A stretch of DNA of 64,000 nt from Bacteroides sp. GM023 (GTDB lineage: Bacteria; Bacteroidota; Bacteroidia; Bacteroidales; Bacteroidaceae), in assembly GCF_014750685.1 (NCBI RefSeq), contig NZ_JAAXGE010000009.1:248001-312000 (forward strand), read 5' to 3'. Shown here one piece after another: positions 35,266 through 43,700 of this stretch. Every line of letters begins with the position of its first letter. Within the stretch, counting starts at the first letter, position 1. The notes below the pieces were generated by a model. That model had not been told where the DNA came from. It did not search any database and saw only the letters and a program-made list of their open reading frames with translations. The position numbers and the translations under genes were made by a program.

Positions 35266-35308
35266 GGAGGCTCTGTCCGGTGGGAATAGAGCCTCTGTTT
35301 TTTTTATT
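35266..35308 (+). terminator. Intrinsic terminator of the ECF operon
   Basis: Stem 35266-35274 / 35288-35296 (one G-T pair) with a 13-nt loop, then a T-rich run to 35305. The run reaches the stop codon of the convergent gene. Confidence 0.75.
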
Positions 35309-35564
35309 TGGATAGCATTGATTTTAAGTGTTCTATTTCTGCAATCAATAGTGGAATATCCTGTTTGGCATGTGCTATGAACTCCAAATCATCATTGGTC
35401 GCTCCGATTACTTCCAGATCCCCTTTTCTGTTTCCATTTTTATCTGTTACCATAATAAAGCCGGAACCACTGGTATGAGTTACTCCCTCTATATAAGCAG
35501 TCCAAGTGTCTTGCGTTACTTGATTGCATCTTTCGATGATTGCATTTAAATCAATGTTACTCAT
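35304..35564 (-). CDS. 86-aa hypothetical protein
   Basis: A small soluble acidic protein with no signal peptide. The N-terminus is helical (DLNAIIERCNQVTQDTW) and the middle beta-rich (SGSGFIMVTDKNGNRKGDLE). The end, LEFIAHAKQDIPLLIAEIEH, resembles the C-terminal segment of Ea22-like and related phage-derived small proteins, where a similar (F)IAxA(R/K)xDxPxLxAE pattern occurs. That resemblance is from memory and not proof. The gene begins 5 nt after mazG on the same strand, so it is probably cotranscribed. Confidence 0.55.
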   Translation of the reverse strand: MSNIDLNAIIERCNQVTQDTWTAYIEGVTHTSGSGFIMVTDKNGNRKGDLEVIGATNDDLEFIAHAKQDIPLLIAEIEHLKSMLSK

Positions 35565-35569
35565 AAGCC

Positions 35570-36358
35570 TTACAGTCCTTTTTTCTTTGCTTCATTCCAA
35601 ATGGCATCCATCTCTTCAAGAGTCATCTCTTTCAGATTTTTTCCTTCTTTGATGGTATGTTCTTCCAGATAATTAAAGCGGCGGATAAATTTCTGATTGG
35701 TACGTTCCAGCGCATTATCGGGATTAATCTTATAGAGACGTGCCGCATTGATAAGGCTGAACATGACATCTCCGAATTCGGCTTCTGCCTTATCCTTGTC
35801 CATGTTGGCTACTTCTTCCTGAAATTCTCCGATTTCTTCCTTCACCTTGTCCCAAACCTGTTCGCGTTCTTCCCAGTCGAAGCCTACGTTGCGGGCTTTG
35901 TCCTGCATACGATACGCTTTGATAAGCGAGGGAAGGGCAGCGGGAACACCGCTTAATACACTCTTGTTGCCATCTTTCTCTCTTAGTTTCAACTGTTCCC
36001 AGTTTTCGGATACCTGTCCTGCTGTTTCCGCCTTCACTTCTCCGAATACGTGGGGATGACGGAAAATCAGTTTGTCGCACAGCTTATCGCAAACATCTTT
36101 GATGTCAAAATCCCCTGTTTCCGAGCCTATCTTGGCATAGAAAGCAACGTGGAGCAATACGTCTCCCAATTCTTTGCAAATATCTTTCTTATCATCTCTC
36201 ATCAACGCGTCGCAAAGTTCATAAGTCTCTTCTATGGTATTGGGACGCAGACTTTCATTCGTCTGCTTGCGGTCCCAGGGGCATTTGACACGCAGTTCGT
36301 CGAGAATATCCAGGAAGCGTCCGAAGGCTTCCATTTGTTCTTGTCTGGTATGTGACAT
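35570..36358 (-). CDS. mazG: Nucleoside triphosphate pyrophosphohydrolase
   Basis: 262 aa with two MazG domains. The first contains LRVKCPWDRKQTNESLRPN followed by the metal-binding EETYEL and the KELGDVLLHVAFYA segment. The second contains KEEIGEFQEEV and EAEFGDVMFSLINAAR, with the expected EExxE...ExxD metal sites. MazG hydrolyses nucleoside triphosphates to monophosphate and pyrophosphate, cleaning up aberrant nucleotides and affecting ppGpp-linked starvation responses. The length is the usual two-domain form. It forms a pair with the 86-aa gene. It is not part of a MazEF toxin locus. Confidence 0.95.
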   Translation of the reverse strand: MSHTRQEQMEAFGRFLDILDELRVKCPWDRKQTNESLRPNTIEETYELCDALMRDDKKDICKELGDVLLHVAFYAKIGSETGDFDIKDVCDKLCDKLIFRHPHVFGEVKAETAGQVSENWEQLKLREKDGNKSVLSGVPAALPSLIKAYRMQDKARNVGFDWEEREQVWDKVKEEIGEFQEEVANMDKDKAEAEFGDVMFSLINAARLYKINPDNALERTNQKFIRRFNYLEEHTIKEGKNLKEMTLEEMDAIWNEAKKKGL

Positions 36359-36395
36359 AAATCTGTTTTTATTAAAATTGTTATATAAGCTATTG

Positions 36396-37574
36396 TTAAT
36401 AATTCATTCCAAAATTCCAAAGTGGAATAATATTGCCATATCCGGTTTCTATATCATCTTTTACAATATATCCTTCTTTGGCTTCAGTTATTTGTTGTTG
36501 TCCTTTGTTTTTTCCTCCTATTTCAAATGTTCTTTCTCCTATTTGGAAATCTGAAATTCTGGAAGATATAATATCCTGTTTAACTCGTATTTGGTTATAA
36601 AAGAATGTTTCGCGGATATTGCCGATATTGGAATTTTCTCTTCCTAATGCATAAATGAGATTGGTATTATCAAGATATATCTTTTCTACTTTACCTAGTC
36701 CTCTAATTCCCCCTGTATCATCCCGAACCTGAGTTATCATCCCCGCTTTCTCGATATAAAGTAAGTAATCGCTTAAATAATTGCGACTTACTCCAATGAT
36801 ATCAGCGAGTTTCTGCATGACAGGTTTAAATGGAACGCTTTTGGCAATAATCATCAACAACTGCTTCAATTTACGTCCTGTAGATACATTCATATTAGCG
36901 TATTGAGGAATGTCATTTTCCATAGTTTGGTTGATTACTTGGTTCAACTCAATTTCAAAAGTGGTATCTTTGCTAAACGGGTAATAGCCGTGTTGTGTAT
37001 ATTCTGTGAATAGCGGAAGTGGATGTTCTATTCCCGGAATTTCAACTTTATGCTCCAGTATCTCTTCTAATGAGTAGACTGGTACATGAATTTGGTGGAA
37101 CATACTTAAATATTCTCTAAAAGACAGCCCTTGCATTTCATAGATTGGTGCACGTCTGCTCAAGTCTGCAGTTCCTTTATAAATATCCAGAATAGAGGAA
37201 CCGGTGAAAAGTACTTGCATATCCGGATAAGAATCGAATATCTGCTTCAATTCACGAGACCAATTAGGATATTTGTGTATTTCATCAATGAATAAATGTT
37301 TGCCGCCTTGTTTGCTGAACTTGTCCGTTAGGTTAACTAGGGAATTATCGGCAAAATACATATTGTCTGCTGAAACATATAATGTATCTTTCAGATTCAT
37401 GTTCTGCTTGATATGTTGCAAGAACATAGTGGTTTTGCCTACTCCTCGTGGTCCGACAAGTCCGAGCATATGGCAGTCCCAATTTATTTCAGCATACTTG
37501 TAACGGATAAAGTCGGTATTTGTAGCCTTAAGAAGCTTATTGAAGTTTTCGTATAATCTGTCCATGGTTAGCAT
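36396..37574 (-). CDS. AAA ATPase (AAA_14/DUF4143 type)
   Basis: 392 aa; translation could also begin at the ATG at 37565. Walker A is GPRGVGKT (residues 41-48) and Walker B HLFIDEIHKYP has Asp97/Glu98. The sensor-type segment LFTGSSILDIYKG and the DLSRRAPIYEMQGLSFREYL box follow, as in the AAA_14 family. The second half has a winged-helix-like segment (VSRNYLSDYLLYIEKAGMI) and the DUF4143 end with a PD-(D/E)XK-like tail (FQIGERTFEIGGKNKG). Members are common in mobile or accessory DNA of Bacteroides; their role is unsettled. A -7 box lies at 37586-37593, and a large inverted repeat sits just upstream of it. Confidence 0.85.
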   Translation of the reverse strand: MLTMDRLYENFNKLLKATNTDFIRYKYAEINWDCHMLGLVGPRGVGKTTMFLQHIKQNMNLKDTLYVSADNMYFADNSLVNLTDKFSKQGGKHLFIDEIHKYPNWSRELKQIFDSYPDMQVLFTGSSILDIYKGTADLSRRAPIYEMQGLSFREYLSMFHQIHVPVYSLEEILEHKVEIPGIEHPLPLFTEYTQHGYYPFSKDTTFEIELNQVINQTMENDIPQYANMNVSTGRKLKQLLMIIAKSVPFKPVMQKLADIIGVSRNYLSDYLLYIEKAGMITQVRDDTGGIRGLGKVEKIYLDNTNLIYALGRENSNIGNIRETFFYNQIRVKQDIISSRISDFQIGERTFEIGGKNKGQQQITEAKEGYIVKDDIETGYGNIIPLWNFGMNY

Positions 37575-37585
37575 ATATTTATATA

Positions 37586-37593
37586 CAAAGATA
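37586..37593 (-). promoter_or_regulatory. -7 box of the AAA ATPase gene
   Basis: Read on the minus strand this is TATCTTTG, 12 nt before the ATG at 37574 and 21 nt before the ATG at 37565. The -33 region falls inside the adjacent inverted repeat. Confidence 0.55.
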
Positions 37594-37598
37594 TAAAG

Positions 37599-37652
37599 AT
37601 TGCACTATAAAAGTGCAGAAAAATGTAACTTTCTGCACTTTTATAGTGCAAT
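37599..37652. repeat. Perfect 23-bp inverted repeat made of two palindromic boxes
   Basis: Arms 37599-37621 and 37630-37652 are perfect complements around an 8-nt loop. Each arm also contains the palindrome TGCACT-5 nt-AGTGCA, so the element is two palindromic sites in mirror orientation. It covers the -33 region of the AAA gene and follows the end of the nuclease gene. An operator pair is the leading reading. It could also fold as an RNA hairpin ending the nuclease transcript. Confidence 0.75.
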
Positions 37653-37743
37653 TGCTGAATTAAACATGGATTATGCAGTGATATATAGGATGAAATAGAC
37701 ATTTAACTAACCGTTGGCTGTATTGTTATATGTTGAATATTGT

Positions 37744-38973
37744 TCATTTTGATGATAACTTTTCTATCTTTTGCAAAAGTTTATTTTTTAATACCGGTAT
37801 TATTATTTCGTTTTCTATGTATTGAGCTAATGTGTCGTTAGCCATATCTCTCAGGGTATTATTGTTATTCCAGTCCCACCAATCTCCAATACCGTCTTTC
37901 CCTCTAAGATAGCTCCAGCCGAAAGGTAAATCGGATGAAGGTTCTCCTTCAGTCCAGAAATGAAAAGGTTTTAGTTCGGAAAGTCGCTGTTTAGTCAGAT
38001 GAGGTTTGTTATATATCATTTGAGTAATTCCGTAATAAACGCCATTTGTGTGATTGTGCTTATACGCACCGATGAAGATGCTCCAATTGGCCGAAACCTT
38101 TGGGTTATGAAAATGTATCCAGCAATCTCCTTTTAAATCACATATTTCATTATCGTATTTGAACATTAAGTCATGTCTTTCGGCTACTTCTTTCAATTGT
38201 TCGATAAATTTTTGACGTATCCGCTTTTGGATTTCCCGCTGGTTACCTAATATAGTTAAAGTAGCTTCCATATAGTCATCTGATGTTGCTACTTCGATAA
38301 GTTTATTTAAATTGTTGGTATCCATTATATATAATATATTTTTAATATTTATGATGTATTGCCTAAGCGTTTCTCTCACCAAAGGATAGCATGAAGATAA
38401 TTCCACACAGTGTTCTAGCCATGCTAGAATATGTTTTCTATAGGAAATGCAAGCATAATCAAGGTTCTTTTTATCTGTAGAAATATCACAGGCTGTACAC
38501 CCGTCTTTGGTTAAATAAAGCAGTAAGAATTGATACTTTTGCTCTTTTGCATAGTTGTGGTAACGTAATAACTGCTTGGGTTGGTCTATTGCATCTATTT
38601 TGTTTTCTACAATAATAGCATGATTCTTTTTGTCCATAATGATGATATCAATTCTGCCACCTCTATCTCCATTGTCGTTTACTTGACCGATGACGAATTC
38701 ACTTTCGACATGAATAGAAGTAAAGTCGAAATCTATATCAGAATTTACAATAGTGAGGAAAGAACGAAGAAACTTATCTTTCAACCCGTGTGCCCCTTTG
38801 GGATTCAACAATTCTACAATGAATGCGGAATGCAATCTAACCTCTACTCTTGAAAGTTTCAGGATGGAAAATATATTAAAGTTTTCACCTCGTTTTTCTT
38901 TCTCTTTGCATAAGGTGTTTTCACGTACGGTAATTAATCTTATTTTATTCAGTAATTCAGAGATATGCTCCAT
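37744..38973 (-). CDS. PD-(D/E)XK nuclease superfamily protein (PDDEXK_4 type)
   Basis: 409 aa. The N-terminal half carries the nuclease signature: Asp109 in GGRIDIIIMD and Glu123-x-Lys125 in AIIVENKIDAIDQPKQL, followed by the YLTKDG strand usual in this family. An early LSRVEVRLHSAFIVELLNP segment matches the conserved N-terminal motif. The C-terminal half (about 230-409) has HKQR-rich helices and an aromatic-rich domain (FHFWTEGEPSSDLPFGWSYL). These are stand-alone nuclease-like proteins that are frequent in accessory DNA; targets are unknown. The gene is AT-rich relative to mazG and valS and has its own promoter at 39006-39037, suggesting acquisition as an independent unit. Confidence 0.82.
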   Translation of the reverse strand: MEHISELLNKIRLITVRENTLCKEKEKRGENFNIFSILKLSRVEVRLHSAFIVELLNPKGAHGLKDKFLRSFLTIVNSDIDFDFTSIHVESEFVIGQVNDNGDRGGRIDIIIMDKKNHAIIVENKIDAIDQPKQLLRYHNYAKEQKYQFLLLYLTKDGCTACDISTDKKNLDYACISYRKHILAWLEHCVELSSCYPLVRETLRQYIINIKNILYIMDTNNLNKLIEVATSDDYMEATLTILGNQREIQKRIRQKFIEQLKEVAERHDLMFKYDNEICDLKGDCWIHFHNPKVSANWSIFIGAYKHNHTNGVYYGITQMIYNKPHLTKQRLSELKPFHFWTEGEPSSDLPFGWSYLRGKDGIGDWWDWNNNNTLRDMANDTLAQYIENEIIIPVLKNKLLQKIEKLSSK

Positions 38974-39005
38974 ATTTATTAGTAGGTATGTTTCTATATG
39001 GATAA

Positions 39006-39037
39006 CAAAGATATTGTTTTAGTTTTTATTTTGCAAA
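39006..39037 (-). promoter_or_regulatory. Promoter of the PD-(D/E)XK gene
   Basis: On the minus strand TTTG (39037-39034), a 20-nt spacer and TATCTTTG (39013-39006), 33 nt before the start codon. It overlaps the last base of the upstream DUF3810-type gene. Confidence 0.6.
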
Positions 39038-40102
39038 TCATACAATGCTTTTAGTTGCTATCCATTCCTGATAAGAAATCAGCAGTCCCACCACTTCCGA
39101 ATAGTTTTGGCGACCGCTCTCTATCTTATTTCCTTTGAGATAAAGGTCATATATACAATCCTGCGCCGCACCTACTGCCGGGCTGTACTTGGCTGCCCAA
39201 TACGCTTGATTCTCTTTTGCCAGTTCAATGATTTCCGGTCGGATGCGCTTGAAAATCTGCGTGTATTCTTCTTCGGGAAGTAGTCTTTGCGCATTTCGCA
39301 AGACATGACCGAGCACGGAGAAATAACCGGAGAAGCGGATACCCATAGCCCGGGAGCGGGTACAAATTTGATAAGCATAGAAATTGGCTTCCGCTTCGCT
39401 GGTGATACCCAGCAAATGTGCCAGCTCGTGAGCATAAGTAGCCGGATAATTGGCGGGAAGTAAATCCCCGTTTAATGTAAACTCACAGAAGAAAGGCCCC
39501 ATGCTGCCGGTCACGCCTACCATCGAGATGAAAGGAGTAAATAGCATAGTCTTTACTTTAGGGGATTCATGTGGTGGGCGGTGCACACCGAGACTATCGC
39601 TCAACTGATTATAGATTCGTACGGTTTCTTCACGCACTAAATCCTGATTGATGCTGTTGACCGGAGTGTAGGAACGGTTGAGTTGCGTGATATAATCATC
39701 CACGAACCCTTTAAAATTCTCCGGTGTATAGGCTGTATAAGGAATTTCAGTCCGTTGATAAAAGTTCTTTTGGGAATAATTGAGCCCCCAGGCAAGATAG
39801 AACCACACGTAGACCCATAACAGGTATTCTCCGTCACGTAATAAAACTCTTTTCCAAGGTAATTTCTTACGGAAACGACCGTAAAAAGGATAAACAATAA
39901 CACCTACGATACTAAGGAAAATAAATAAATCTCCTAACGCAAAAGGGACTAAATTGGAGATGCCCGATAATACATAGGAAATAAGGGGATAGACCGTACG
40001 GGAATATACCGTTGCCAAAGCGGGAATCAATTGCGTCATCCACACTAAGAGCAGCAATACCCCCAATACTATATGTCTGTTTTTCAACCGCCATTTCATC
40101 AT
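39038..40102 (-). CDS. DUF3810-family membrane protein with HExxH motif
   Basis: 354 aa. Three hydrophobic helices lie in the first 115 residues (about 11-30, 53-72, 92-108). The soluble domain carries YAHELAHLLG with H225-E226-x-x-H229 and a following SEAEANFYAY, the layout of zinc metallopeptidases in which a downstream Glu is the third ligand. This matches the DUF3810 family of Bacteroidetes and Firmicutes. Substrate and role are unknown. The catalytic domain is likely extracytoplasmic, judged from the helices. The following nuclease gene has a separate promoter. Confidence 0.82.
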   Translation of the reverse strand: MMKWRLKNRHIVLGVLLLLVWMTQLIPALATVYSRTVYPLISYVLSGISNLVPFALGDLFIFLSIVGVIVYPFYGRFRKKLPWKRVLLRDGEYLLWVYVWFYLAWGLNYSQKNFYQRTEIPYTAYTPENFKGFVDDYITQLNRSYTPVNSINQDLVREETVRIYNQLSDSLGVHRPPHESPKVKTMLFTPFISMVGVTGSMGPFFCEFTLNGDLLPANYPATYAHELAHLLGITSEAEANFYAYQICTRSRAMGIRFSGYFSVLGHVLRNAQRLLPEEEYTQIFKRIRPEIIELAKENQAYWAAKYSPAVGAAQDCIYDLYLKGNKIESGRQNYSEVVGLLISYQEWIATKSIV

Positions 40103-40163
40103 TCATTCGGATTTTGGTCAACAAAAATATGCATTTAATAGACGTTACGCGAAAAAATACCTC

Positions 40164-40171
40164 TATATTTG
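40164..40171 (+). promoter_or_regulatory. -7 box TATATTTG before the four-helix membrane protein
   Basis: It lies 72 nt before the ATG at 40244. No clear -33 TTG is found at the right distance, so the call is weaker than others. Confidence 0.4.
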
Positions 40172-40243
40172 CAAAAAAACTGTTAATAGTGACTTTATAA
40201 TCAATCTGATAGAAAGAATTATTCAACATAAACCGGATAAAAG

Positions 40244-40882
40244 ATGGCTACAACTGAAGATATTGAAAAGTACTGCCGGAATTGCGTGTCACGTGATTTC
40301 GTGAATGGAAGAGGATTAGTTTGCAAGCGGACCAGGGAACTTCCTGACTTTGAAGAAGAATGTGAAGACTTTCAGAAAGACGAAGAATTGGAAAAGTTAG
40401 CTCCCCCAAAGCCGGAAGATTTCCCGGTATATATGACAAGAGAAGAAATGCTTGCCGAAGAGAATCTGCCTAAAGGTTTGATGTATGGAGTTGCTGCGGC
40501 TCTTATTGGGGCAGTGGCCTGGGGATTGATTTCGGTATCTACCGGTTATCAGATTGGATACATGGCCATCGCTATCGGATTCTTTGTAGGTTTTGCCATG
40601 CGTCAGGGAAAGGGGATACGCCCAATCTTTGGAATCTTGGGTGCTGCATTGGCTCTGATTAGTTGTGTGCTGGGAGATTTCTTCTCCATAATCGGGTATA
40701 TTTCCAAGGATTATGAAGTGTCATTTTGGGAAGCTTTGACAGGAGTGGATTATGGCGAGATATTTACCATCATGCTGAAAAATGTGGCATCCATGACAGC
40801 ATTATTCTACGGATTCGCCGTTTACGAAGGATATAAATTCTCTTTCCGCGCACAGAATCGGCCGGAGGGTGGCAAGATTTGA
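40244..40882 (+). CDS. Membrane protein with Cys-rich N-terminus
   Basis: 212 aa. The cytoplasmic first 75 residues contain four cysteines (YCRNC, LVCKRT and EECEDF), spaced in a way that could bind zinc. A Pro/Glu-rich linker and a helix follow. Four hydrophobic helices occur at about 78-97, 102-118, 127-150 and 180-197. I do not recognise a named family; similar small proteins next to valS are common in Bacteroides as far as I recall. It ends 65 nt before valS and might share its transcript. Confidence 0.7.
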   Translation: MATTEDIEKYCRNCVSRDFVNGRGLVCKRTRELPDFEEECEDFQKDEELEKLAPPKPEDFPVYMTREEMLAEENLPKGLMYGVAAALIGAVAWGLISVSTGYQIGYMAIAIGFFVGFAMRQGKGIRPIFGILGAALALISCVLGDFFSIIGYISKDYEVSFWEALTGVDYGEIFTIMLKNVASMTALFYGFAVYEGYKFSFRAQNRPEGGKI

Positions 40883-40947
40883 ATTAAAATTATTAATTTT
40901 GCACCCGTTATTTTTGAATATACAATCTATCATATATATAAAACAAT

Positions 40948-43584
40948 ATGGAATTAGCAAGTAAGTACAATCCCGCTGACGTGGAGGGAAAGTGGTACCA
41001 GTATTGGCTGGACAATCATTTATTCAGTTCGAAACCCGATGGTCGTGAACCTTACACCATCGTCATTCCGCCCCCGAACGTCACTGGTGTGTTGCACATG
41101 GGACACATGCTTAATAATACCATCCAGGATATTTTAGTTCGTCGTGCCCGTATGGAAGGCAAGAATGCCTGCTGGGTGCCGGGAACTGACCATGCTTCTA
41201 TCGCCACTGAAGCGAAAGTCGTAAATAAACTTGCTGCCCAAGGCATCAAGAAGACCGACCTGACCCGCGACGAATTTCTGAAACATGCCTGGGACTGGAC
41301 GGACGAACACGGCGGTATCATCTTGAAGCAGCTCCGCAAACTTGGCGCATCCTGCGACTGGGATCGTACAGCCTTCACTATGGACGAGAAACGTAGTGAA
41401 AGTGTGCTCAAAGTATTCGTAGACCTGTTCAATAAAGGATTAATCTATCGTGGTGTCCGCATGGTGAACTGGGACCCGAAAGCATTGACTGCTCTTTCTG
41501 ACGAAGAAGTGATCTACAAGGAAGAACACGGAAAACTGTATTATCTCCGTTACAAAGTGGAAGGTGATGCGGAAGGCCGCTATGCAGTAGTGGCAACTAC
41601 CCGTCCCGAAACAATCATGGGTGACACGGCAATGTGTATCAACCCGAACGACCCGAAGAATGCATGGCTGAAAGGAAAGAAAGTAATCGTTCCGTTGGTA
41701 AATCGTGCAATACCTGTGATTGAAGATGACTATGTAGACATCGAATTTGGTACAGGTTGCCTGAAAGTGACTCCGGCTCACGATGTAAACGACTATATGT
41801 TGGGCGAAAAGTACAATCTGCCTAGCATCGACATCTTCAATGATAACGGTACATTGAGCGAAGCTGCCGGCATGTATATCGGTATGGATCGTTTCGATGT
41901 CCGTAAGCAGATCGAGAAAGACCTTGAAACTGCCGACTTGTTGGAAAAGACGGAAGACTATACGAATAAGGTAGGATATTCAGAACGTACCAATGTTGTG
42001 ATTGAACCGAAACTGTCTATGCAGTGGTTCCTCAAGATGCAACACTTTGCAGATATGGCATTGCCGCCTGTAATGAACGACGACCTGAAGTTCTATCCGG
42101 CGAAATATAAGAACACGTACCGTCACTGGATGGAGAACATCAAAGACTGGTGTATCAGCCGTCAGTTGTGGTGGGGACATCGTATTCCTGCTTACTTCCT
42201 GCCGGAAGGTGGCTATGTAGTAGCCGCTACTCCCGAAGAAGCATTGGCGAAAGCTAAGGAAAAGACCAGCAACGCAGCTCTGACAATGGACGACCTCCGT
42301 CAGGATGAAGACTGCCTGGATACCTGGTTCTCTTCCTGGTTGTGGCCTATCTCTTTGTTCGATGGAATCAACAATCCGGGCAACGAAGAAATTAAGTATT
42401 ACTATCCGACGAGTGACCTCGTGACAGGACCGGACATTATCTTCTTTTGGGTAGCCCGCATGATTATGGCAGGTTATGAATACGAAGGACAGATGCCGTT
42501 CAAGAATGTTTATTTCACAGGTATCGTTCGTGATAAACAGGGACGTAAGATGTCTAAATCGCTCGGTAACTCTCCTGACCCATTGGAACTGATTGAAAGA
42601 TACGGTGCCGACGGTGTGCGTATGGGCATGATGCTTTCTGCTCCTGCCGGAAACGACATCCTTTTCGACGACGCGCTTTGCGAACAGGGACGTAACTTCT
42701 GCAACAAGATATGGAATGCTTTCCGCCTGATTAAAGGATGGACAAATGCCAAAGGTACTATTGAGATTCCTGCCGATGCACATTTGGCCGTTCAATGGTT
42801 TGACCAAAGACTGGATGCGGCGGCAGTTGAAGTGGCCGACCTCTTCTCCAAATATCGTTTGAGCGAAGCATTGATGTTGGTTTACAAACTGTTCTGGGAT
42901 GAATTCTCTTCCTGGTTGCTGGAGGTTGTGAAACCTGCTTACGGTCAGCCTGTCAATGGGTTTATTTACGACATGGTTCTTGGCTCTTTCGAGCGTCTGC
43001 TCGAAATGTTGCATCCTTTCATGCCGTTTATCACAGAAGAATTGTGGCAACAATTGCGTGAACGCAAACCGGGTGCTAGCCTGATGGTGACTCAAATGTT
43101 CGAACCGAATGAAGTGAATGAGAAATTCCTGCAAGACTTTGAAGTAGCTAAGGAAATTATCAGTAATATTCGTAGCATCCGTTTGCAGAAGAATATCGCC
43201 ATGAAGGAACAACTTGAATTGCAGGTTGTAGGCAATCATCCGGTAGAGAACATGAATCCGGTTATCATCAAGATGTGTAACCTTTCTTCTCTTACGGTGG
43301 TAGAAAGCAAGTCGGAAGGTGCTGCTTCTTTCATGATCGGTACAACTGAATTTGCCGTTCCATTGGGTAATATGATTGATGTGGAAGCGGAAATCGCCCG
43401 TATGGAAGCAGAACTTAAGCACAAGGAAGGCTTCTTGCAGGGAGTAATGAAGAAACTCAGCAACGAGAAGTTTGTCAACAATGCTCCGGCAGCCGTTCTC
43501 GAAATGGAACGTAAGAAGCAAGCGGACGCTGAAAGTATCATCAACTCTTTGAAAGAAAGTATTGCAGCTCTGAAGAAGGCATAA
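40948..43584 (+). CDS. valS: Valine-tRNA ligase
   Basis: 878 aa, a class I aminoacyl-tRNA synthetase charging tRNA-Val. The HIGH motif is in [15 protein letters not shown] (about residue 41-55), and the KMSKS loop is in [16 protein letters not shown] (about 533). The editing domain follows the first Rossmann half ([30 protein letters not shown]). The anticodon-binding helices precede a C-terminal coiled-coil arm ([16 protein letters not shown]...), as in bacterial ValRS. Length and order are normal. A terminator follows at 43613-43648. No T-box is expected or seen. Confidence 0.97.
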   Translation: MELASKYNPADVEGKWYQYWLDNHLFSSKPDGREPYTIVIPPPNVTGVLHMGHMLNNTIQDILVRRARMEGKNACWVPGTDHASIATEAKVVNKLAAQGIKKTDLTRDEFLKHAWDWTDEHGGIILKQLRKLGASCDWDRTAFTMDEKRSESVLKVFVDLFNKGLIYRGVRMVNWDPKALTALSDEEVIYKEEHGKLYYLRYKVEGDAEGRYAVVATTRPETIMGDTAMCINPNDPKNAWLKGKKVIVPLVNRAIPVIEDDYVDIEFGTGCLKVTPAHDVNDYMLGEKYNLPSIDIFNDNGTLSEAAGMYIGMDRFDVRKQIEKDLETADLLEKTEDYTNKVGYSERTNVVIEPKLSMQWFLKMQHFADMALPPVMNDDLKFYPAKYKNTYRHWMENIKDWCISRQLWWGHRIPAYFLPEGGYVVAATPEEALAKAKEKTSNAALTMDDLRQDEDCLDTWFSSWLWPISLFDGINNPGNEEIKYYYPTSDLVTGPDIIFFWVARMIMAGYEYEGQMPFKNVYFTGIVRDKQGRKMSKSLGNSPDPLELIERYGADGVRMGMMLSAPAGNDILFDDALCEQGRNFCNKIWNAFRLIKGWTNAKGTIEIPADAHLAVQWFDQRLDAAAVEVADLFSKYRLSEALMLVYKLFWDEFSSWLLEVVKPAYGQPVNGFIYDMVLGSFERLLEMLHPFMPFITEELWQQLRERKPGASLMVTQMFEPNEVNEKFLQDFEVAKEIISNIRSIRLQKNIAMKEQLELQVVGNHPVENMNPVIIKMCNLSSLTVVESKSEGAASFMIGTTEFAVPLGNMIDVEAEIARMEAELKHKEGFLQGVMKKLSNEKFVNNAPAAVLEMERKKQADAESIINSLKESIAALKKA

Positions 43585-43612
43585 TCCTCTGATACTTAAA
43601 TTTATGTAATAT

Positions 43613-43648
43613 AAGGCATCTCAATTAGATTTGAGGTGCCTTTCTTTT
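43613..43648 (+). terminator. Intrinsic terminator of valS
   Basis: Stem AAGGCATCTCAA (43613-43624) / 43631-43642 with one G-T pair and a 6-nt loop, followed by a T-rich tract that overlaps the next promoter. Confidence 0.75.
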
Positions 43649-43675
43649 GAAAAAAAGAATTTAATACTATCTTTG
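43645..43675 (+). promoter_or_regulatory. Promoter of the sensor kinase gene
   Basis: TTTTG (43645-43649), an 18-nt spacer and TATCTTTG (43668-43675), 25 nt before the ATG. Confidence 0.75.
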
Positions 43676-43700
43676 TCGCTACAACTATAGAGTATCCTTA

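Noticed and set aside
35570-36358. MazG as part of a toxin-antitoxin system
   Set aside because: No mazE or mazF gene is adjacent; it is the housekeeping two-domain pyrophosphohydrolase.
41980-43521. 513-codon open frame antisense to valS
   Set aside because: It is the shadow of a highly conserved gene with biased codon use; the translation has no domain, signal or start context, and valS motifs are intact.
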